DNA of 64,000 bases. Origin: Xylophilus sp. GOD-11R. GTDB taxonomy: Bacteria; Pseudomonadota; Gammaproteobacteria; Burkholderiales; Burkholderiaceae_C. Position 1 is the first letter of the stretch. Each line of letters opens with the position of its first letter. The position numbers and the translations under genes were made by a program. The notes beneath the pieces are model-generated. The model was not told the DNA's origin. It made no database searches and worked only from the letters and a program-made list of their open reading frames with translations. Positions 48,630-59,355 of the stretch are shown here, in pieces. The stretch spans positions 2,604,001 through 2,668,000 of the forward strand of contig NZ_CP137854.1 of the NCBI RefSeq assembly GCF_033546935.1, written 5' to 3'.

Positions 48630-48995
48630 TTATTCAACCGGTTCACTGACGCACTGCAGGGGATGTCCGGCTTTGCCAGCCGCGTCCATCACCTGGTCGA
48701 CCTTGGTGGCGGCGACGTCGCGCGAGTACACGCCGCAGACGCCTTTTCCGTCGAGATGGATCTTGAGCATGATCTGCGTCGCCTGCTCGCGATCCTTGCT
48801 GAAGTACTCCTGGATCACCATCACGACAAACTCCATCGGGGTGTAGTCGTCATTGAGCATGACGACCTGGTACATCTGCGGCGGCTGCACTTTCTGTGTG
48901 CGCCGCTCCAGGACTACCGAGTCGCCGTCTTCACGCGTGGTCGTGGGCGTGGAGCCCGGGGCCACGGGCGGGGTGGTAGGGGGCTTGGTCGCCAT
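48630..48995 (-). CDS. clpS: ATP-dependent Clp protease adaptor ClpS
   Basis: A 121-aa adaptor that hands N-end-rule substrates to ClpA. The Pro/Thr-rich N-terminal extension ([19 protein letters not shown]) is followed by the ClpS core: [25 protein letters not shown] with the N-degron-binding Asn/Asp and LNDDYTPM motif, then [23 protein letters not shown]. The start at 48995 is preferred since TAAAAT lies 7 nt before it; an ATG at 49004 is also in frame. clpS and clpA form an operon. Confidence 0.95.
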   Translation of the reverse strand: MATKPPTTPPVAPGSTPTTTREDGDSVVLERRTQKVQPPQMYQVVMLNDDYTPMEFVVMVIQEYFSKDREQATQIMLKIHLDGKGVCGVYSRDVAATKVDQVMDAAGKAGHPLQCVSEPVE

Positions 48996-49002
48996 GAATT
49001 TC

Positions 49003-49008
49003 ATTTTA
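49003..49008 (-). promoter_or_regulatory. -10-like hexamer directly before clpS
   Basis: On the minus strand TAAAAT, then GAAATTC (7 nt), then ATG at 48995. No Shine-Dalgarno sequence; a leaderless or nearly leaderless mRNA is implied. Confidence 0.42.
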
Positions 49009-49078
49009 TCGAGCGGAGTTGCGCACTGCAGCAAGCAGGGATTTTGGTGGTATTTGGGCAACTTCAAGGGTGCGGGCC

Positions 49079-52000
49079 TCATTCATACACGATCACGGCC
49101 TTTCCCTGTTCGGCCTGGGCCATCCAGCTCGACAAGGCGGCATCGGTCGGGAAGAAACGCGAGCGCTCGTCGAGCTTGAGGTCAACACCCACTTCCATGC
49201 TCCCCGCTTCGCGCCGAACCGCCAGCCGAACTTCCAGCCCGCGTACGATTTCGCCGTGCTCGGACACTTCCTTGACCGGCGGGAAGTCACGCACGATACG
49301 CTGAATATCGGGCGCCTTGCCGTTGACCGCCACGCGTAGGAACTTGCCGAAGCGGCAACGCGCACTGGCCAGGTCCATCACCTGCTCCACCTTCAGCCGC
49401 ACGCCGCCGGTAAACCGGTCGGGTTGCAGCTTGCCGGTGATGATGACCATCTCGTCGTCCTTGAGCAGATTGCGGTTGGCATTGAGCACCGCCTCGTCGG
49501 CAGTGGCCTCGATCACGCCCGATTTGTCGTCGAGCTTCATCAACCCCAGCTTGCCACGCTGGCCGTTGATCACCCGCAGCTCGGTGATGATGCCCGCCAG
49601 CGTGACCGGCTCACGGCTGTCGACCAGATCGCCGATCTCGCGCCGCACGAACTGCCGCACCTCGCGCGACACCTCGTCGAACAGATGGCCGGACAGATAG
49701 AAACCGACCGCCGTCTTCTCGAAGACCAGCCGCTCCTTGATACCCCACGGCCGCGCGGCCACGAGGTCGGGCTCCTGGGTGCTGGAACCATGGCCGTCGT
49801 CGGCCATGTCGAACAATCCGCCCTGGTGCACGTTGGCCGCCTGCGCCGCGCCGTATTCGAAGGCCCGGTCGATGGAGGCGACGAGCGAGGCCCGGTTCTG
49901 CTGGATGGAGTCGAAGGCGCCGGCCTTGATCAGCGCCTCGACCGTGCGCTTGTTGATGCGCTGCCGGTCGACCCGGTTGCAGAAGTCGAACAGGCTGGTG
50001 AACGCACCGCCCTCCTCCCGCGCCGCCACCACCGCCTCGATGGCCGACTGGCCGGTGCCCTTGACGGCGCCGAGACCGTAACGGATGACCGTGTTGCTGA
50101 CCGGCTCGAAGCGGTAGTTGCCGCGGTTGACGTCCGGCGGCTCGAAGGTCATGCCGAGCTTCTGCGCGTCTTCGAACAACACGCGCAGCTTGTCGGTGTC
50201 GTCCATTTCCACCGTCATGTTGGCGCAGTAGAACTCCGCCCGGAAATGCACCTTCAGCCAGCCGGTGTGATAAGCCAGCAGCGAGTAAGCGGCCGCGTGC
50301 GACTTGTTGAAGCCGTAGCCGGCGAACTTCTCCATCAGGTCGAAGATCTCGTCGGCCTTTTCCTGCGAAATGCCGTTGACCGCCGCTCCCTTTCGGAAGA
50401 TCTCGCGGTGCATCGCCATTTCTTCGATCTTCTTCTTGCCCATCGCGCGGCGCAGCAAGTCGGCGCCGCCCAGCGAGTAGCCGCCCAGGATCTGGGCGGT
50501 CTGCATGACCTGCTCCTGGTAGACCATGATCCCGTAGGTTTCCGACAGCATCTCGGCCACCATCGGATGCGGGTATTCGACCACCTCGCGCCCGTGCTTG
50601 CGCGCCACGAAGCTGGGGATCAGGTCCATCGGACCCGGCCGATAGAGCGCGTTCAGGGCGATCAGGTCTTCCAGGCGCGTGGGCTTGGCGTCGCGCAACA
50701 TGCCCTGCATGCCACGGGATTCGAACTGGAACACCGCCTCGGTCTTGCCGTCTGCAAACAGCCGGTAGGTGCCGGCGTCGTCGAGCGGAATGTTTTCGTA
50801 GGCGAACTTTTCCTGGCCCTTGTGGCGCTTGACGATGAACTCGCGCGCAATTTCCAGAATGGTCAGGGTCGCCAAGCCCAGGAAGTCGAACTTGACCAGG
50901 CCGATCGCCTCCACGTCGTCCTTGTCGTACTGGCTCACGGCCGAATCGCTGCCCGGCTGCTGGTAGAGCGGGCAGAAGTCGGTGAGCTTGCCCGGCGCGA
51001 TCAGCACGCCGCCGGCGTGCATGCCGATGTTGCGGGTCATGCCTTCGAGCTTCTGCGCCAGCTCCAGCAGCGTGCGCACGTCCTCTTCCTTGGCCAGGCG
51101 TTCCGCGAGGACCGGCTCCACCTCCAGCGCGCCGGCGATCGTGATGTGCTGCCCCGGCTTGTTGGGAATCAACTTGCTGATGCCGTCGCAGAAGGTGTAG
51201 CTCATGTCGAGCACCCGGCCCACGTCGCGGATGGCCGCGCGCGCGGCCATGGTGCCGAAGGTCGCGATCTGGCTCACCGCCTCGCGACCGTACTTCTGCT
51301 TCACGTAGTCGATGACGCGGTCGCGGTTGCCCTGGCAGAAGTCGATGTCGAAGTCGGGCATCGACACCCGCTCCGGGTTCAGGAAGCGCTCGAAGAGCAG
51401 GTTGTATTCGAGCGGGTCCAGGTCGGTGATCTTGAGCGCGTAGGCCACCAGCGAACCCGCACCCGAGCCCCGGCCCGGCCCCACCGGGCAGCCGTTGTTC
51501 TTGGCCCAGTTGATGAAGTCGCCCACGATCAGGAAGTAACCCGGGAACCCCATCTTCAGGATGGTGTTGATCTCGAACTCCAGCCGCTCCACGTAGCGCG
51601 GCCGCTCGGCGTCGCGCCGGGCCGCGTCGGGGTAGAGGTGCTCCAGCCGCACCTCCAGCCCTTCGAAGGATGCCACCCGGAAGTAATCGGCCATCGGCAT
51701 GCCGCCGGGCGTGGGAAAGTCGGGCAGCTGCGGCTTGCCCAGGTCGAGCACGATGCTGCAGCGCCGCGCGATCTCTACCGTGTTGGCGATGGCGCTCGGC
51801 ACGTCGGCGAACAGCGCTTCCATCTGCACGGCGCTCTTGAAGAACTGCTCGCGGGTGAACTTGCGCACCCGGCGCTGGTTGCCGAGGATCTCGCCTTCGG
51901 AAATGCAGACCCGTGCCTCGTGCGCCTCGTAGTCGTCGACCTCGGTGAACTGCACCGGCTGCGTCGCCACCACCGGCAGCGCGAGCCGCGCAGCGAGCTG

Positions 52001-52549
52001 CACCGCAGCCACGGTGTGCGCCTCGTCGTCGGTGCGGCCGGCGCGCTGGATCTCCAGATAGAAGCGATGCGGGAAGATGCCCGCCAGCTGCAGCGCGAAA
52101 TCGGTGGCGGTCGACTCGTCGCCACGCACCAGCGCCTGGCCGACCGGCCCGGCCTGCGCACCCGCGAGCAGGATCATCCCGTCGTTGAGCTCACGCAACC
52201 AGGCCAGCTTGCAGACGGCCTGGGCCTTGACCACGTTGGTCGTCCAGGCGCGCGCCAGCAGTTCGGACAGGTTGAGATAGCCCTTCCACGACTGCACCAG
52301 CACGATCACCCGCGACAGCGCGGCGGCATCGGCGCCCAGCCCTTCCAGAAAGATTTCCGCCCCGATGAGCGGCTTGACGCCCTTGCCGCGCGCGGCCTTG
52401 TAGAACTTGACCGCTCCGAAGAGGTTATTGAGATCGGTGATGGCCAGAGCGGGCTGGCCGTCGGCGGCGGCGGCCTTGACCACGTCGTCGATTCGGTTGG
52501 TGCCGTCGACGACGGAGAACTCGGTGTGCAGGCGGAGGTGAACGAACAT
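49079..52549 (-). CDS. dnaE: DNA polymerase III subunit alpha
   Basis: The replicative polymerase, 1156 aa against 1160 in E. coli. N-terminal PHP domain ([23 protein letters not shown]), palm with the catalytic [19 protein letters not shown], fingers ([18 protein letters not shown]), helix-hairpin-helix and the OB-fold near the C-terminus ([21 protein letters not shown]), then the tau-binding tail. The mRNA is probably leaderless: TAAAAT ends 6 nt before the ATG. It is divergent from trhO, 74 nt between starts. Confidence 0.98.
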   Translation of the reverse strand: MFVHLRLHTEFSVVDGTNRIDDVVKAAAADGQPALAITDLNNLFGAVKFYKAARGKGVKPLIGAEIFLEGLGADAAALSRVIVLVQSWKGYLNLSELLARAWTTNVVKAQAVCKLAWLRELNDGMILLAGAQAGPVGQALVRGDESTATDFALQLAGIFPHRFYLEIQRAGRTDDEAHTVAAVQLAARLALPVVATQPVQFTEVDDYEAHEARVCISEGEILGNQRRVRKFTREQFFKSAVQMEALFADVPSAIANTVEIARRCSIVLDLGKPQLPDFPTPGGMPMADYFRVASFEGLEVRLEHLYPDAARRDAERPRYVERLEFEINTILKMGFPGYFLIVGDFINWAKNNGCPVGPGRGSGAGSLVAYALKITDLDPLEYNLLFERFLNPERVSMPDFDIDFCQGNRDRVIDYVKQKYGREAVSQIATFGTMAARAAIRDVGRVLDMSYTFCDGISKLIPNKPGQHITIAGALEVEPVLAERLAKEEDVRTLLELAQKLEGMTRNIGMHAGGVLIAPGKLTDFCPLYQQPGSDSAVSQYDKDDVEAIGLVKFDFLGLATLTILEIAREFIVKRHKGQEKFAYENIPLDDAGTYRLFADGKTEAVFQFESRGMQGMLRDAKPTRLEDLIALNALYRPGPMDLIPSFVARKHGREVVEYPHPMVAEMLSETYGIMVYQEQVMQTAQILGGYSLGGADLLRRAMGKKKIEEMAMHREIFRKGAAVNGISQEKADEIFDLMEKFAGYGFNKSHAAAYSLLAYHTGWLKVHFRAEFYCANMTVEMDDTDKLRVLFEDAQKLGMTFEPPDVNRGNYRFEPVSNTVIRYGLGAVKGTGQSAIEAVVAAREEGGAFTSLFDFCNRVDRQRINKRTVEALIKAGAFDSIQQNRASLVASIDRAFEYGAAQAANVHQGGLFDMADDGHGSSTQEPDLVAARPWGIKERLVFEKTAVGFYLSGHLFDEVSREVRQFVRREIGDLVDSREPVTLAGIITELRVINGQRGKLGLMKLDDKSGVIEATADEAVLNANRNLLKDDEMVIITGKLQPDRFTGGVRLKVEQVMDLASARCRFGKFLRVAVNGKAPDIQRIVRDFPPVKEVSEHGEIVRGLEVRLAVRREAGSMEVGVDLKLDERSRFFPTDAALSSWMAQAEQGKAVIVYE

Positions 52550-52555
52550 CGACCC

Positions 52556-52561
52556 ATTTTA
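52556..52561 (-). promoter_or_regulatory. -10-like hexamer 6 nt before dnaE
   Basis: On the minus strand TAAAAT, then GGGTCG, then ATG. There is no Shine-Dalgarno sequence in this 6-nt space. It is a one-mismatch -10 box and implies a leaderless dnaE transcript. Confidence 0.5.
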
Positions 52562-52610
52562 AGAACCTGCCGAACACCCGGTCCGGCAAATTCGCTGTCC
52601 GATCGGTTTC

Positions 52611-52616
52611 TAGAAT
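52611..52616 (+). promoter_or_regulatory. -10-like hexamer 6 nt before trhO
   Basis: TAGAAT, then GGCGGG, then the GTG start at 52623. It has the same spacing as dnaE on the other strand, 50 nt away, so the two promoters are back to back. Confidence 0.5.
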
Positions 52617-52622
52617 GGCGGG

Positions 52623-53375
52623 GTGAGCTCCATCCTGAATATTTCCGCCTACCGCTTCGTCGCACTGCCCGACGCCACCGCCCTGCGGGAGCGCCTGCTC
52701 GAACAAGCCATGGCGCGCGATCTGCGCGGCACCATCCTGCTGGCCGAAGAAGGCATCAATCTTTTTCTGGCCGGCCCACCCGAATCGGTGAACGGTTTTC
52801 TGGATCACCTGCGCCTGGACGAGCGCTTCGCCGGCCTCCAGGCCAAGGAAAGCTGGTCGGCCGAGCAACCCTTCGGCCGCATGCTGGTGAAGCTGAAGCC
52901 GGAAATCATCCGCATGAACCATCCGTCGATTCGCCCGCACGCCGGCCGCGCACCGGCGGTCGACGCCGCCACGCTGCACCGCTGGCTCGACGCCGGCCAC
53001 GACGACGACGGCCGGCCGGTGGTCACGCTGGACACGCGCAACGCCTTCGAAGTCGACCACGGCACCTTCGACAACGCCATCGACTGGCGCATCGAAAAGT
53101 TCACCGAATTCCCCGGCGCGCTGGCACAGCATCGCCAGGAACTGGCTGGCAAGACCGTCGTGAGCTTCTGCACCGGCGGCATCCGCTGCGAGAAGGCCGC
53201 GATCCTGATGGCCGAGCAAGGCGTGGAAAACGTCTTCCAGCTCGAAGGCGGCATCCTGAAATATTTCGAGGAAGTCGGCAGCGCCCACTTCCACGGCGGC
53301 TGCTTCGTTTTCGACGACCGCCGTGTGCTCGATCCGGCACTCGCGCCCCTGACGGCCGGGGAGCAGACCGGCTGA
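52623..53375 (+). CDS. trhO: tRNA uridine(34) hydroxylase TrhO (rhodanese domain)
   Basis: A 250-aa protein of the YceA/TrhO family, which makes 5-hydroxyuridine at the tRNA wobble position using O2. N-terminal domain: [50 protein letters not shown]-terminal rhodanese domain: [17 protein letters not shown] and the active loop [13 protein letters not shown] with Cys183 and Cys189. E. coli TrhO is longer (~350 aa) through a C-terminal extension, which is short here. GTG start with a leaderless-type promoter. Confidence 0.92.
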   Translation: MSSILNISAYRFVALPDATALRERLLEQAMARDLRGTILLAEEGINLFLAGPPESVNGFLDHLRLDERFAGLQAKESWSAEQPFGRMLVKLKPEIIRMNHPSIRPHAGRAPAVDAATLHRWLDAGHDDDGRPVVTLDTRNAFEVDHGTFDNAIDWRIEKFTEFPGALAQHRQELAGKTVVSFCTGGIRCEKAAILMAEQGVENVFQLEGGILKYFEEVGSAHFHGGCFVFDDRRVLDPALAPLTAGEQTG

Positions 53376-53438
53376 TAGACTCGCCGCCCTTTCGCGCCGC
53401 CTCCGGCCCGTCAGCGAACGGCTCCGCATCCCCACTCC

Positions 53439-54692
53439 ATGTCAGCAACATCCCCCCTCGCGGTCGGTATCGACTTCGGCACCTCCAATTCCGCGGTTGC
53501 AGCCGCCCTGCCGGACGGCTCCGGACGGGTGCTCGCCATCGAAGGCGAACACACCACGCTGCCCACCGCGCTTTTCTTCCACGACGAAGATCGCAGCACC
53601 TTCTTCGGCCGCGAAGCCATGCGCCACTACCTGGCGGGCGAAGAAGGCCGACTGATGCGTTCGCTCAAGAGCCTGCTGGGCAGCTCGCTGATCGATGAGC
53701 GCACCGCCGTGCTGGGGGAGGCCGTGCCCTTTCGCGACATCGTCACCCGCTTCCTGGTCGAGCTGACCAATCGTGCCGAAAAAGTGCTGGGCCAACGCCC
53801 GCGCCGCGCGGTCATCGGCCGACCGGTGCGTTTTGTCGACGAAGACGACACCCGTGACGCCGCTGCCGAAACCGCCCTGGCCGACTGCGCCCGCCGCGCC
53901 GGCTACCAAGAACTGCGCTTCGAGCTCGAGCCGATCGCGGCCGCCTTCGACTACGAACGCCGCATCGAGCGCGAACAACGCATCATGGTCGTCGACATCG
54001 GCGGCGGCACTTCCGACTTCACGCTGGTGCGACTCGGCCCCGACCGTTTCGCGCAGGCCGACCGGCGCGGCGACATCCTGGCCACCTCCGGCGTACACAT
54101 CGGCGGTACCGACTACGACCGGGCGCTCAACCTGGCGCGGGTCATGCCGCTGCTCGGCCTGGGCCACCGCGGCCCCACCGGCCGCGAGGTGCCGAGCACC
54201 GTCTTCTTCGAACTCGCGACCTGGCACCTGATCCACCGGCAGTCGTCGCCGGCGGCCATCCGCGCCGCGCGGGAACTGCGCTTTTCCTATACCGACCGGC
54301 AGCTGCACCAGCGGTTGATGGAAGTGCTGGAAGGTCGGCACGGCCACCGCCTGGCCCACTCGGTGGAGGCGGCGAAAATCACCGCATCGTCGGGGGGACA
54401 CGCCGCAGCCATCGATCTTTCGGCCGCCGAGGCCGGCTTGTTCGCCACCATCGAGCCGCCGGAACTCGCGCTCGACCTGTCGACCCTGCTCAACCGCGTT
54501 GCCGAATGCGCGCTCGAATGCGCCCGCCGCGCCGGCACCATGCCCGACGCGCTCTATCTCACCGGCGGTTCGTCGGCGCTGCAACCGTTCCAGGCGGTAC
54601 TGCGCAAGACCTTTCCCGAAGTGCCTCTGGTCGAAGGCGACCTGTTCGGCGGCGTGGCCGCCGGTCTGGCCGTGGCTACCCGTACGCTCTAG
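53439..54692 (+). CDS. Hsp70-like ATPase (YegD family)
   Basis: A 417-aa actin-fold ATPase: phosphate-1 LAVGIDFGTSNSAVAAAL, phosphate-2 MVVDIGGGTSDFTLVRLG and adenosine motif YLTGGSSALQPFQAVLR. It has no substrate-binding domain of DnaK and no J-domain partner beside it, as in YegD of E. coli, whose role is unknown. It starts 63 nt after trhO. Its last codon overlaps that of the convergent MFS gene. Confidence 0.9.
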   Translation: MSATSPLAVGIDFGTSNSAVAAALPDGSGRVLAIEGEHTTLPTALFFHDEDRSTFFGREAMRHYLAGEEGRLMRSLKSLLGSSLIDERTAVLGEAVPFRDIVTRFLVELTNRAEKVLGQRPRRAVIGRPVRFVDEDDTRDAAAETALADCARRAGYQELRFELEPIAAAFDYERRIEREQRIMVVDIGGGTSDFTLVRLGPDRFAQADRRGDILATSGVHIGGTDYDRALNLARVMPLLGLGHRGPTGREVPSTVFFELATWHLIHRQSSPAAIRAARELRFSYTDRQLHQRLMEVLEGRHGHRLAHSVEAAKITASSGGHAAAIDLSAAEAGLFATIEPPELALDLSTLLNRVAECALECARRAGTMPDALYLTGGSSALQPFQAVLRKTFPEVPLVEGDLFGGVAAGLAVATRTL

Positions 54693-56311
54693 TCGCGCCG
54701 CCGCTCCGTCGCCGAGCGCAGCGGTAGTTCGGTCACGAAGAAAGTGGTGAGCAGGGCCAGCAGGCAGATCAGGGTGCCGACGCCGATCACATTCTTGACC
54801 GCATCGGTCACCTGAGCGCGCATGGCGGCGTCCAGGCCGGCGGATCCGGGTGCGCCAGGCGCCGCGATCGCCATGCGTTCGAGTTCGGCGAGCGTGAGGC
54901 TGTGCACGACGGGCGCATCGGCCACCACCGGCGCCGCCTCCGATGCGCCACCGACCGCCAACTGGTGCGTCAGCACCGCGCCGCACACCGCCACACCGAT
55001 GGTCGAGCCGACCTGCCGGAAGAACTGGCCGGCACTCGTCGCCACGCCGACCTGGTGGCGGCTCACCGCGTTCTGCATCACCAGATTGAAGACGCTCTGC
55101 GCCGGCCCCAGGCCGATGCCGAGCAGCGCCACCCGCCACACCAGGCCCCACACGCCCGCATCGGCCGGCAGGCGCGACAGCAGAAAGGCGGCCAACGCCG
55201 TCACCGCCGCTCCGCCCACCATCACCGCCTTATAGCGGCCGATGCGGCTCACCAGCAGGCCACTGACCGAGGCCGAGGCGATCAAACCCAGCGTCAGGGG
55301 CAGCATCACCAATCCGCTGGTCGTTGCCGGCAGGCTTTGGCCGAGCTGGATCAGCAAGGGCAGAAACGCGACCAGCCCCATGAAGGCCATGAAGATCAGG
55401 CAGGACGCCAGTCCGGCGGTTGCGAAAGTGCGATTGCGGAACAGCGACAGGGCCACGATCGGGTTGCTCACCCGCGACTCCACCAACAACAGCGCGACGA
55501 AGGCCACGCCGCCCAGCACGAACAGACCGGTCACCGGCGCCGAGCCCCAGCCGCGCGTGCCACCCCAGCTCAAGGCCAGCAGGAAAGGAATGAAGGTCAG
55601 CAGCAACAACGCCGCCCCGGCGAAGTCGATGCGCCCGCCGGTGCGATGCGTGAGCGCCGGCATCTTGAAGACGATCATGAACAGCGCGGCCGCCGCCAGC
55701 GGCAGGTTGATGTAGAAGATCCAGCGCCAGCCGGCGATCTCGCGACCGAGCACCTGCACAGACTCCAGGTCGGTGAAGAAGCCGCCGAGCAAGGGGCCGA
55801 GCACGCTCGCCAGGCCGAAGACCGATCCGAACACGCCGCCGAGTCGGGCACGTTCGCGCGGCGGATAGAGATCGGCGATCACCGTGAACGCCGAGGTCAC
55901 CAGCGCAGCGCCACCCAGCCCCTGCACCGCCCGGAAGGCGATGAGCTGCACCATGCCGCCGCCGAGCAGCGGCAGCGATCCGAACTCGCCCGCCAGCCCG
56001 CACAGGCCCGAGCCGGCGATGAAAATGACGATGCCCACCACCAGCACCGGCTTGCGGCCGTAGATATCGGACAGCTTGCCGTAGATCGGCACCATCACGG
56101 TGGAGGCCAGCAGGTAGGCGGTGGTCACCCAGGCGTAGAGGTCGAGGCCCAAGAGCTGGCTCACGATGCGCGGCATCGCGGTGGAGACGATGGTCTGGTC
56201 CAGCGCGCACAGCAGGAAGACGATCATCAGCGCGGCCATCGTCGTGCGCCGCTCGGCGGGGCTGAAGACCTGGGGCTGCGGGGTGGCGGAGTGCGGCGCG
56301 GCGGAAGACAT
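54689..56311 (-). CDS. MFS multidrug exporter, DHA2 (14-TM) family
   Basis: A 540-aa drug:H+ antiporter with 14 hydrophobic segments. Motif C-like and family stretches: FLLCALDQTIVSTAMPRIV, YGKLSDIYGRKPVLVVGI (motif A), RAVQGLGGAALVTSAFTVIADLYPPRERAR and GPLLGGFFTDL. DHA2 proteins often use a periplasmic adaptor (EmrA) and outer-membrane channel; none is encoded nearby, so it probably works alone. Start at 56311 (MSSAAPHSA) is followed directly by a normal cytoplasmic tail; longer frames upstream lose coding character. It is divergent from the antiporter gene with 151 nt between. Confidence 0.92.
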   Translation of the reverse strand: MSSAAPHSATPQPQVFSPAERRTTMAALMIVFLLCALDQTIVSTAMPRIVSQLLGLDLYAWVTTAYLLASTVMVPIYGKLSDIYGRKPVLVVGIVIFIAGSGLCGLAGEFGSLPLLGGGMVQLIAFRAVQGLGGAALVTSAFTVIADLYPPRERARLGGVFGSVFGLASVLGPLLGGFFTDLESVQVLGREIAGWRWIFYINLPLAAAALFMIVFKMPALTHRTGGRIDFAGAALLLLTFIPFLLALSWGGTRGWGSAPVTGLFVLGGVAFVALLLVESRVSNPIVALSLFRNRTFATAGLASCLIFMAFMGLVAFLPLLIQLGQSLPATTSGLVMLPLTLGLIASASVSGLLVSRIGRYKAVMVGGAAVTALAAFLLSRLPADAGVWGLVWRVALLGIGLGPAQSVFNLVMQNAVSRHQVGVATSAGQFFRQVGSTIGVAVCGAVLTHQLAVGGASEAAPVVADAPVVHSLTLAELERMAIAAPGAPGSAGLDAAMRAQVTDAVKNVIGVGTLICLLALLTTFFVTELPLRSATERRRD

Positions 56312-56462
56312 GTCGGAAAACGGGCGCCGAGAAGGTGCGCGATCGAAGAGGCAAGGCAACTCTCGATTGTGATGTCCGCGCACCGGGCTCGCGTTTAGGC
56401 CTGCCATCCGCCGCCATCGCGGGGCTCGGTGTAGCCTGCGGTCTGGATCGAAAGGGAGAAGT

Positions 56463-58100
56463 TTGGACGCGGTAGGAATTTCATTCGCCATGCTGTTGGC
56501 GGTCGTGGCCAGCGCGCTGGCGGTTCGTGTCCTGCCGGTCGCCATACCGGTGCCGCTGGTGCAGATCGCGTTGGGCGCCGTCATCGCCGGCGTGTTCGGG
56601 CGCGGCGTGCGCATGGAGCCCGAGCTCTTCATGTTCCTGTTCATACCGCCGCTGCTGTTCCTGGACGGCTGGCGCATCCCCAAGGAAGGGCTGCTGCGCG
56701 ATCGCTTCACCATCCTCGAACTGGCCTTCGGCCTCGTCGTGTTCACCGTCGTCGGGCTGGGTGCGCTCATCCACTGGATGATTCCGGCCATGCCCTGGCC
56801 GGTGGCTTTCGCGCTGGCCGCCATCGTCTCGCCGACCGACCCGGTGGCGGTTTCGGCCATCACCGCACGGGTGCCGATTCCGGCGCGGGTAATGCACATC
56901 CTCGAAGGCGAGTCGCTGCTCAACGACGCCAGCGGCCTGGTGGCGTTCCGCTTCGCGGTGGCCGCCGCGGTCACGGGGAGCTTCTCATTGACCTCAGCCG
57001 CCCTGTCCTTCCTGTGGGTTTCCGCGGCAGGGCTGGCGGTGGGCGCGGGCTTCACCTGGCTGGTGATGACCGCACGCGGCTGGTTCTCGCGCCGCTTCGG
57101 CGACGAACCCGGCTCGCAGATCCTGCTGAGCCTGCTGATTCCCTTTGGCGCGTTCGAGGCGGCGGCGCTGGTGCATGCCTCGGAAATCCTGGCGGCGGTG
57201 GCTGCCGGCGTGATGATGAGTTATGTCGAACTCTCCGGCCGCGCGTCCGCCGTCACCCGCGTGCAGCGCACCGCCGTGTGGAACACGGTGCAGTTCGCGC
57301 TCAACGGCATCATGTTCGTGCTGCTCGGCGAGCAGTTGCCCGACATCTTCCGGGGCGCCGTGCGGGTCGTGGAGGAAACCGGCCACGTCAACCCGTGGTG
57401 GCTGCTGTTCTACGCGCTGGCCATCAGCTTCGCGCTGGCGGCACTGCGCTTCGCCTGGGTCTGGATCTCGCTGCAGGTCTCCACCTGGATCGCCAAGCGC
57501 CGCGGCGTTCAGGCTCCCAAGGCGAGCGTTCGGCTGATCGGCGCGGTGTCGCTGGCCGGCGTGCGCGGCGCGATCACCCTCGCCGGCGTGCTGACCCTGC
57601 CAGCGGTGCTGTCCGATGGTTCGGCCTTTCCCGCGCGGGACCTGGCCATTTTCCTGGCGACGACGGTCATCGTGTTGTCGCTCGTCGTCGCCAGCGTCGG
57701 CCTGCCGCGTTTGCTGTACGGACTGGAGATGCCCCCGGAGACCGAGCATCACGCGCAGGAGGATCGCGCCCAGCAGGCTGCCCGCCGCGCCGGCATCGTC
57801 GCCATCGAGAAAAAGCTGCGCAAGCTGATCGAATCCAATCCCACGACCGATCCGCAGGTCTATTCGGACGTGGCGGCACGCATGATCGACGCGCTTTCGC
57901 CCCAGGCCACGCCCGGCGAAAGCGAGCCGGACGCAGAGCGCCGCCGGCAGCAGGATGCGATTGCCAAGGCGATGCGCTTCGCCGCCCTCAACGCGTCGCG
58001 CGAAGAGCTGTTTCGCATGGCCCGGGCGCGTGAGATATCCGACGAAGTCTGCCGTGAGGTGGTGCGCCGGCTCGACCTGCAGGAAGCCCGTTTCGGATGA
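56463..58100 (+). CDS. Na+/H+ antiporter, CPA1 family
   Basis: A 545-aa cation/proton antiporter with 12 hydrophobic segments. Transport-site motifs: FALAAIVSPTDPVAVSAI, EGESLLNDASGLVAFRFAVAA (conserved Asn-Asp pair) and GVRGAITLAGVLTLP. A cytoplasmic tail of ~125 residues from about 420 (ETEHHAQEDRAQQAARRAG) is helical. The TTG start at 56463 is supported by GGGAG 6 nt upstream. The ion (Na+ or K+) is inferred from family. Confidence 0.92.
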   Translation: MDAVGISFAMLLAVVASALAVRVLPVAIPVPLVQIALGAVIAGVFGRGVRMEPELFMFLFIPPLLFLDGWRIPKEGLLRDRFTILELAFGLVVFTVVGLGALIHWMIPAMPWPVAFALAAIVSPTDPVAVSAITARVPIPARVMHILEGESLLNDASGLVAFRFAVAAAVTGSFSLTSAALSFLWVSAAGLAVGAGFTWLVMTARGWFSRRFGDEPGSQILLSLLIPFGAFEAAALVHASEILAAVAAGVMMSYVELSGRASAVTRVQRTAVWNTVQFALNGIMFVLLGEQLPDIFRGAVRVVEETGHVNPWWLLFYALAISFALAALRFAWVWISLQVSTWIAKRRGVQAPKASVRLIGAVSLAGVRGAITLAGVLTLPAVLSDGSAFPARDLAIFLATTVIVLSLVVASVGLPRLLYGLEMPPETEHHAQEDRAQQAARRAGIVAIEKKLRKLIESNPTTDPQVYSDVAARMIDALSPQATPGESEPDAERRRQQDAIAKAMRFAALNASREELFRMARAREISDEVCREVVRRLDLQEARFG

Positions 58101-58267
58101 CGCCACCTGGGTGAGCGCATTTTTCCAATCGTTCACGGGCGACTGCAGACCAGCGATCGGGGCGAGCGCGAAATCATATTCGCTCAACCGAACAAAAGCG
58201 GACCATTCACACCATAAAAGTGAGTGCTCAATTACATTGCGCAGTCTTTGTCCAGAGGATTGCTTCC

Positions 58268-59326
58268 ATGAAATTGCGCTTATTGACGGTGTTGGCCGCC
58301 CTGGCCTTGACCGCCTGCGGCGGTGGCGACGGCGACGACGGTCAGAAATCGATCCACCGGTTCCAGGTCGTTTCCTTCGGCGACAGCCTGTCGGACGTCG
58401 GCACTTACCAAGTCGACGGCCTCCCGCCGGTCGGCCCGGCCCGGTTCGACGGCGGCCGCTACACCACCAATCCGGGGGCCGTGTGGACGCAACACGTGGC
58501 CCTGTACTACCGCGGTGAACTCCGGCCGGCCGTCCACGGTGGATTCGGCCAATCCGAAACCTCCACGGGGGGCCTGGGCTACGCGCAAGGTGGATCCCGT
58601 GTCGAAGCCGCGCTTCCTGCCGGGAGCTCAGGAGCGCTCGGCAAGCCGATCAGCGGCCAGATCGACAGTTACCTGTCGCGCCATGGAAGTTTCGACCCCG
58701 ATCAACTGGTGCTGTTGCAGGGTGGCTCGAACGACATCCTGAACGCGGTCCTCGCTTCCGCCCAGGGCGCGATTTCACCGGAGAGCGTGCCGGCGGTGGT
58801 CAGCGCCGCCGCGGTCGGCATGGCGCAGCAGGTGGGCCGCCTGACCCAGGCCGGCGCATCGCGGGTCTTGCTGGCGAACATTCCCGATCTCGGCCAGACG
58901 CCCCTGGCGGTGGCCCGTCCCGCGCTGGCCGGCACGCTGACGCGCATGACGCTGCTGTTCAACGCCACCCTGGCCGACGAGCTCAAGCACCAGAAACTGC
59001 CGCCGCACTTCGTCCTGGCCGACAGCTACCGGTGGTTCGCCGAAGTGCTGAGCCATTACCAGTCCAACGGCTTCCGGGTTTCCAACACCGCCACCGCCTG
59101 CAGCGTGCCGCTGGTCATCGCACGCGCCCGCGCCATCGGGCTGGCGGATCCGGAAACCTTCGTCCGGCAGAACGGCACGTCCTTGATCTGCTCCGCCGCC
59201 ACCCTCATCGAAGCGGACGCGGACCAGGCCTATATGTTTGCCGACGAGGTACACCCGTCGACCCGCATGCACGCGCTCTACGCCCAGTTCATCGAACGCG
59301 AAATCGACGGCGGCGCCATCAATTGA
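58268..59326 (+). CDS. GDSL/SGNH hydrolase lipoprotein
   Basis: A 352-aa exported lipase/esterase. Lipobox LTAC (Cys17-19 region) then GGGDGDDG. Block I VVSFGDSLSDVGTYQV (catalytic Ser), block III LVLLQGGSNDILNAVL and block V FADEVHPSTRMHALYAQFIE (Asp/His). The start at 58268 (MKLRLLTVLAAL) begins the signal peptide; an ATG at 58220 adds 16 unrelated residues. Family members act on phospholipids or other esters outside the cell. No chaperone or secretion genes adjoin. Confidence 0.9.
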   Translation: MKLRLLTVLAALALTACGGGDGDDGQKSIHRFQVVSFGDSLSDVGTYQVDGLPPVGPARFDGGRYTTNPGAVWTQHVALYYRGELRPAVHGGFGQSETSTGGLGYAQGGSRVEAALPAGSSGALGKPISGQIDSYLSRHGSFDPDQLVLLQGGSNDILNAVLASAQGAISPESVPAVVSAAAVGMAQQVGRLTQAGASRVLLANIPDLGQTPLAVARPALAGTLTRMTLLFNATLADELKHQKLPPHFVLADSYRWFAEVLSHYQSNGFRVSNTATACSVPLVIARARAIGLADPETFVRQNGTSLICSAATLIEADADQAYMFADEVHPSTRMHALYAQFIEREIDGGAIN

Positions 59327-59355
59327 GCCGATTTGACCGATCGGTCACCGGCCAA

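Noticed and set aside
49424..53698. A 1424-codon open frame antisense to dnaE
   Set aside because: It is the mirror frame of a high-GC coding sequence. It is Arg/His/Gly-rich, has no family features, and dnaE on the other strand is unmistakable.
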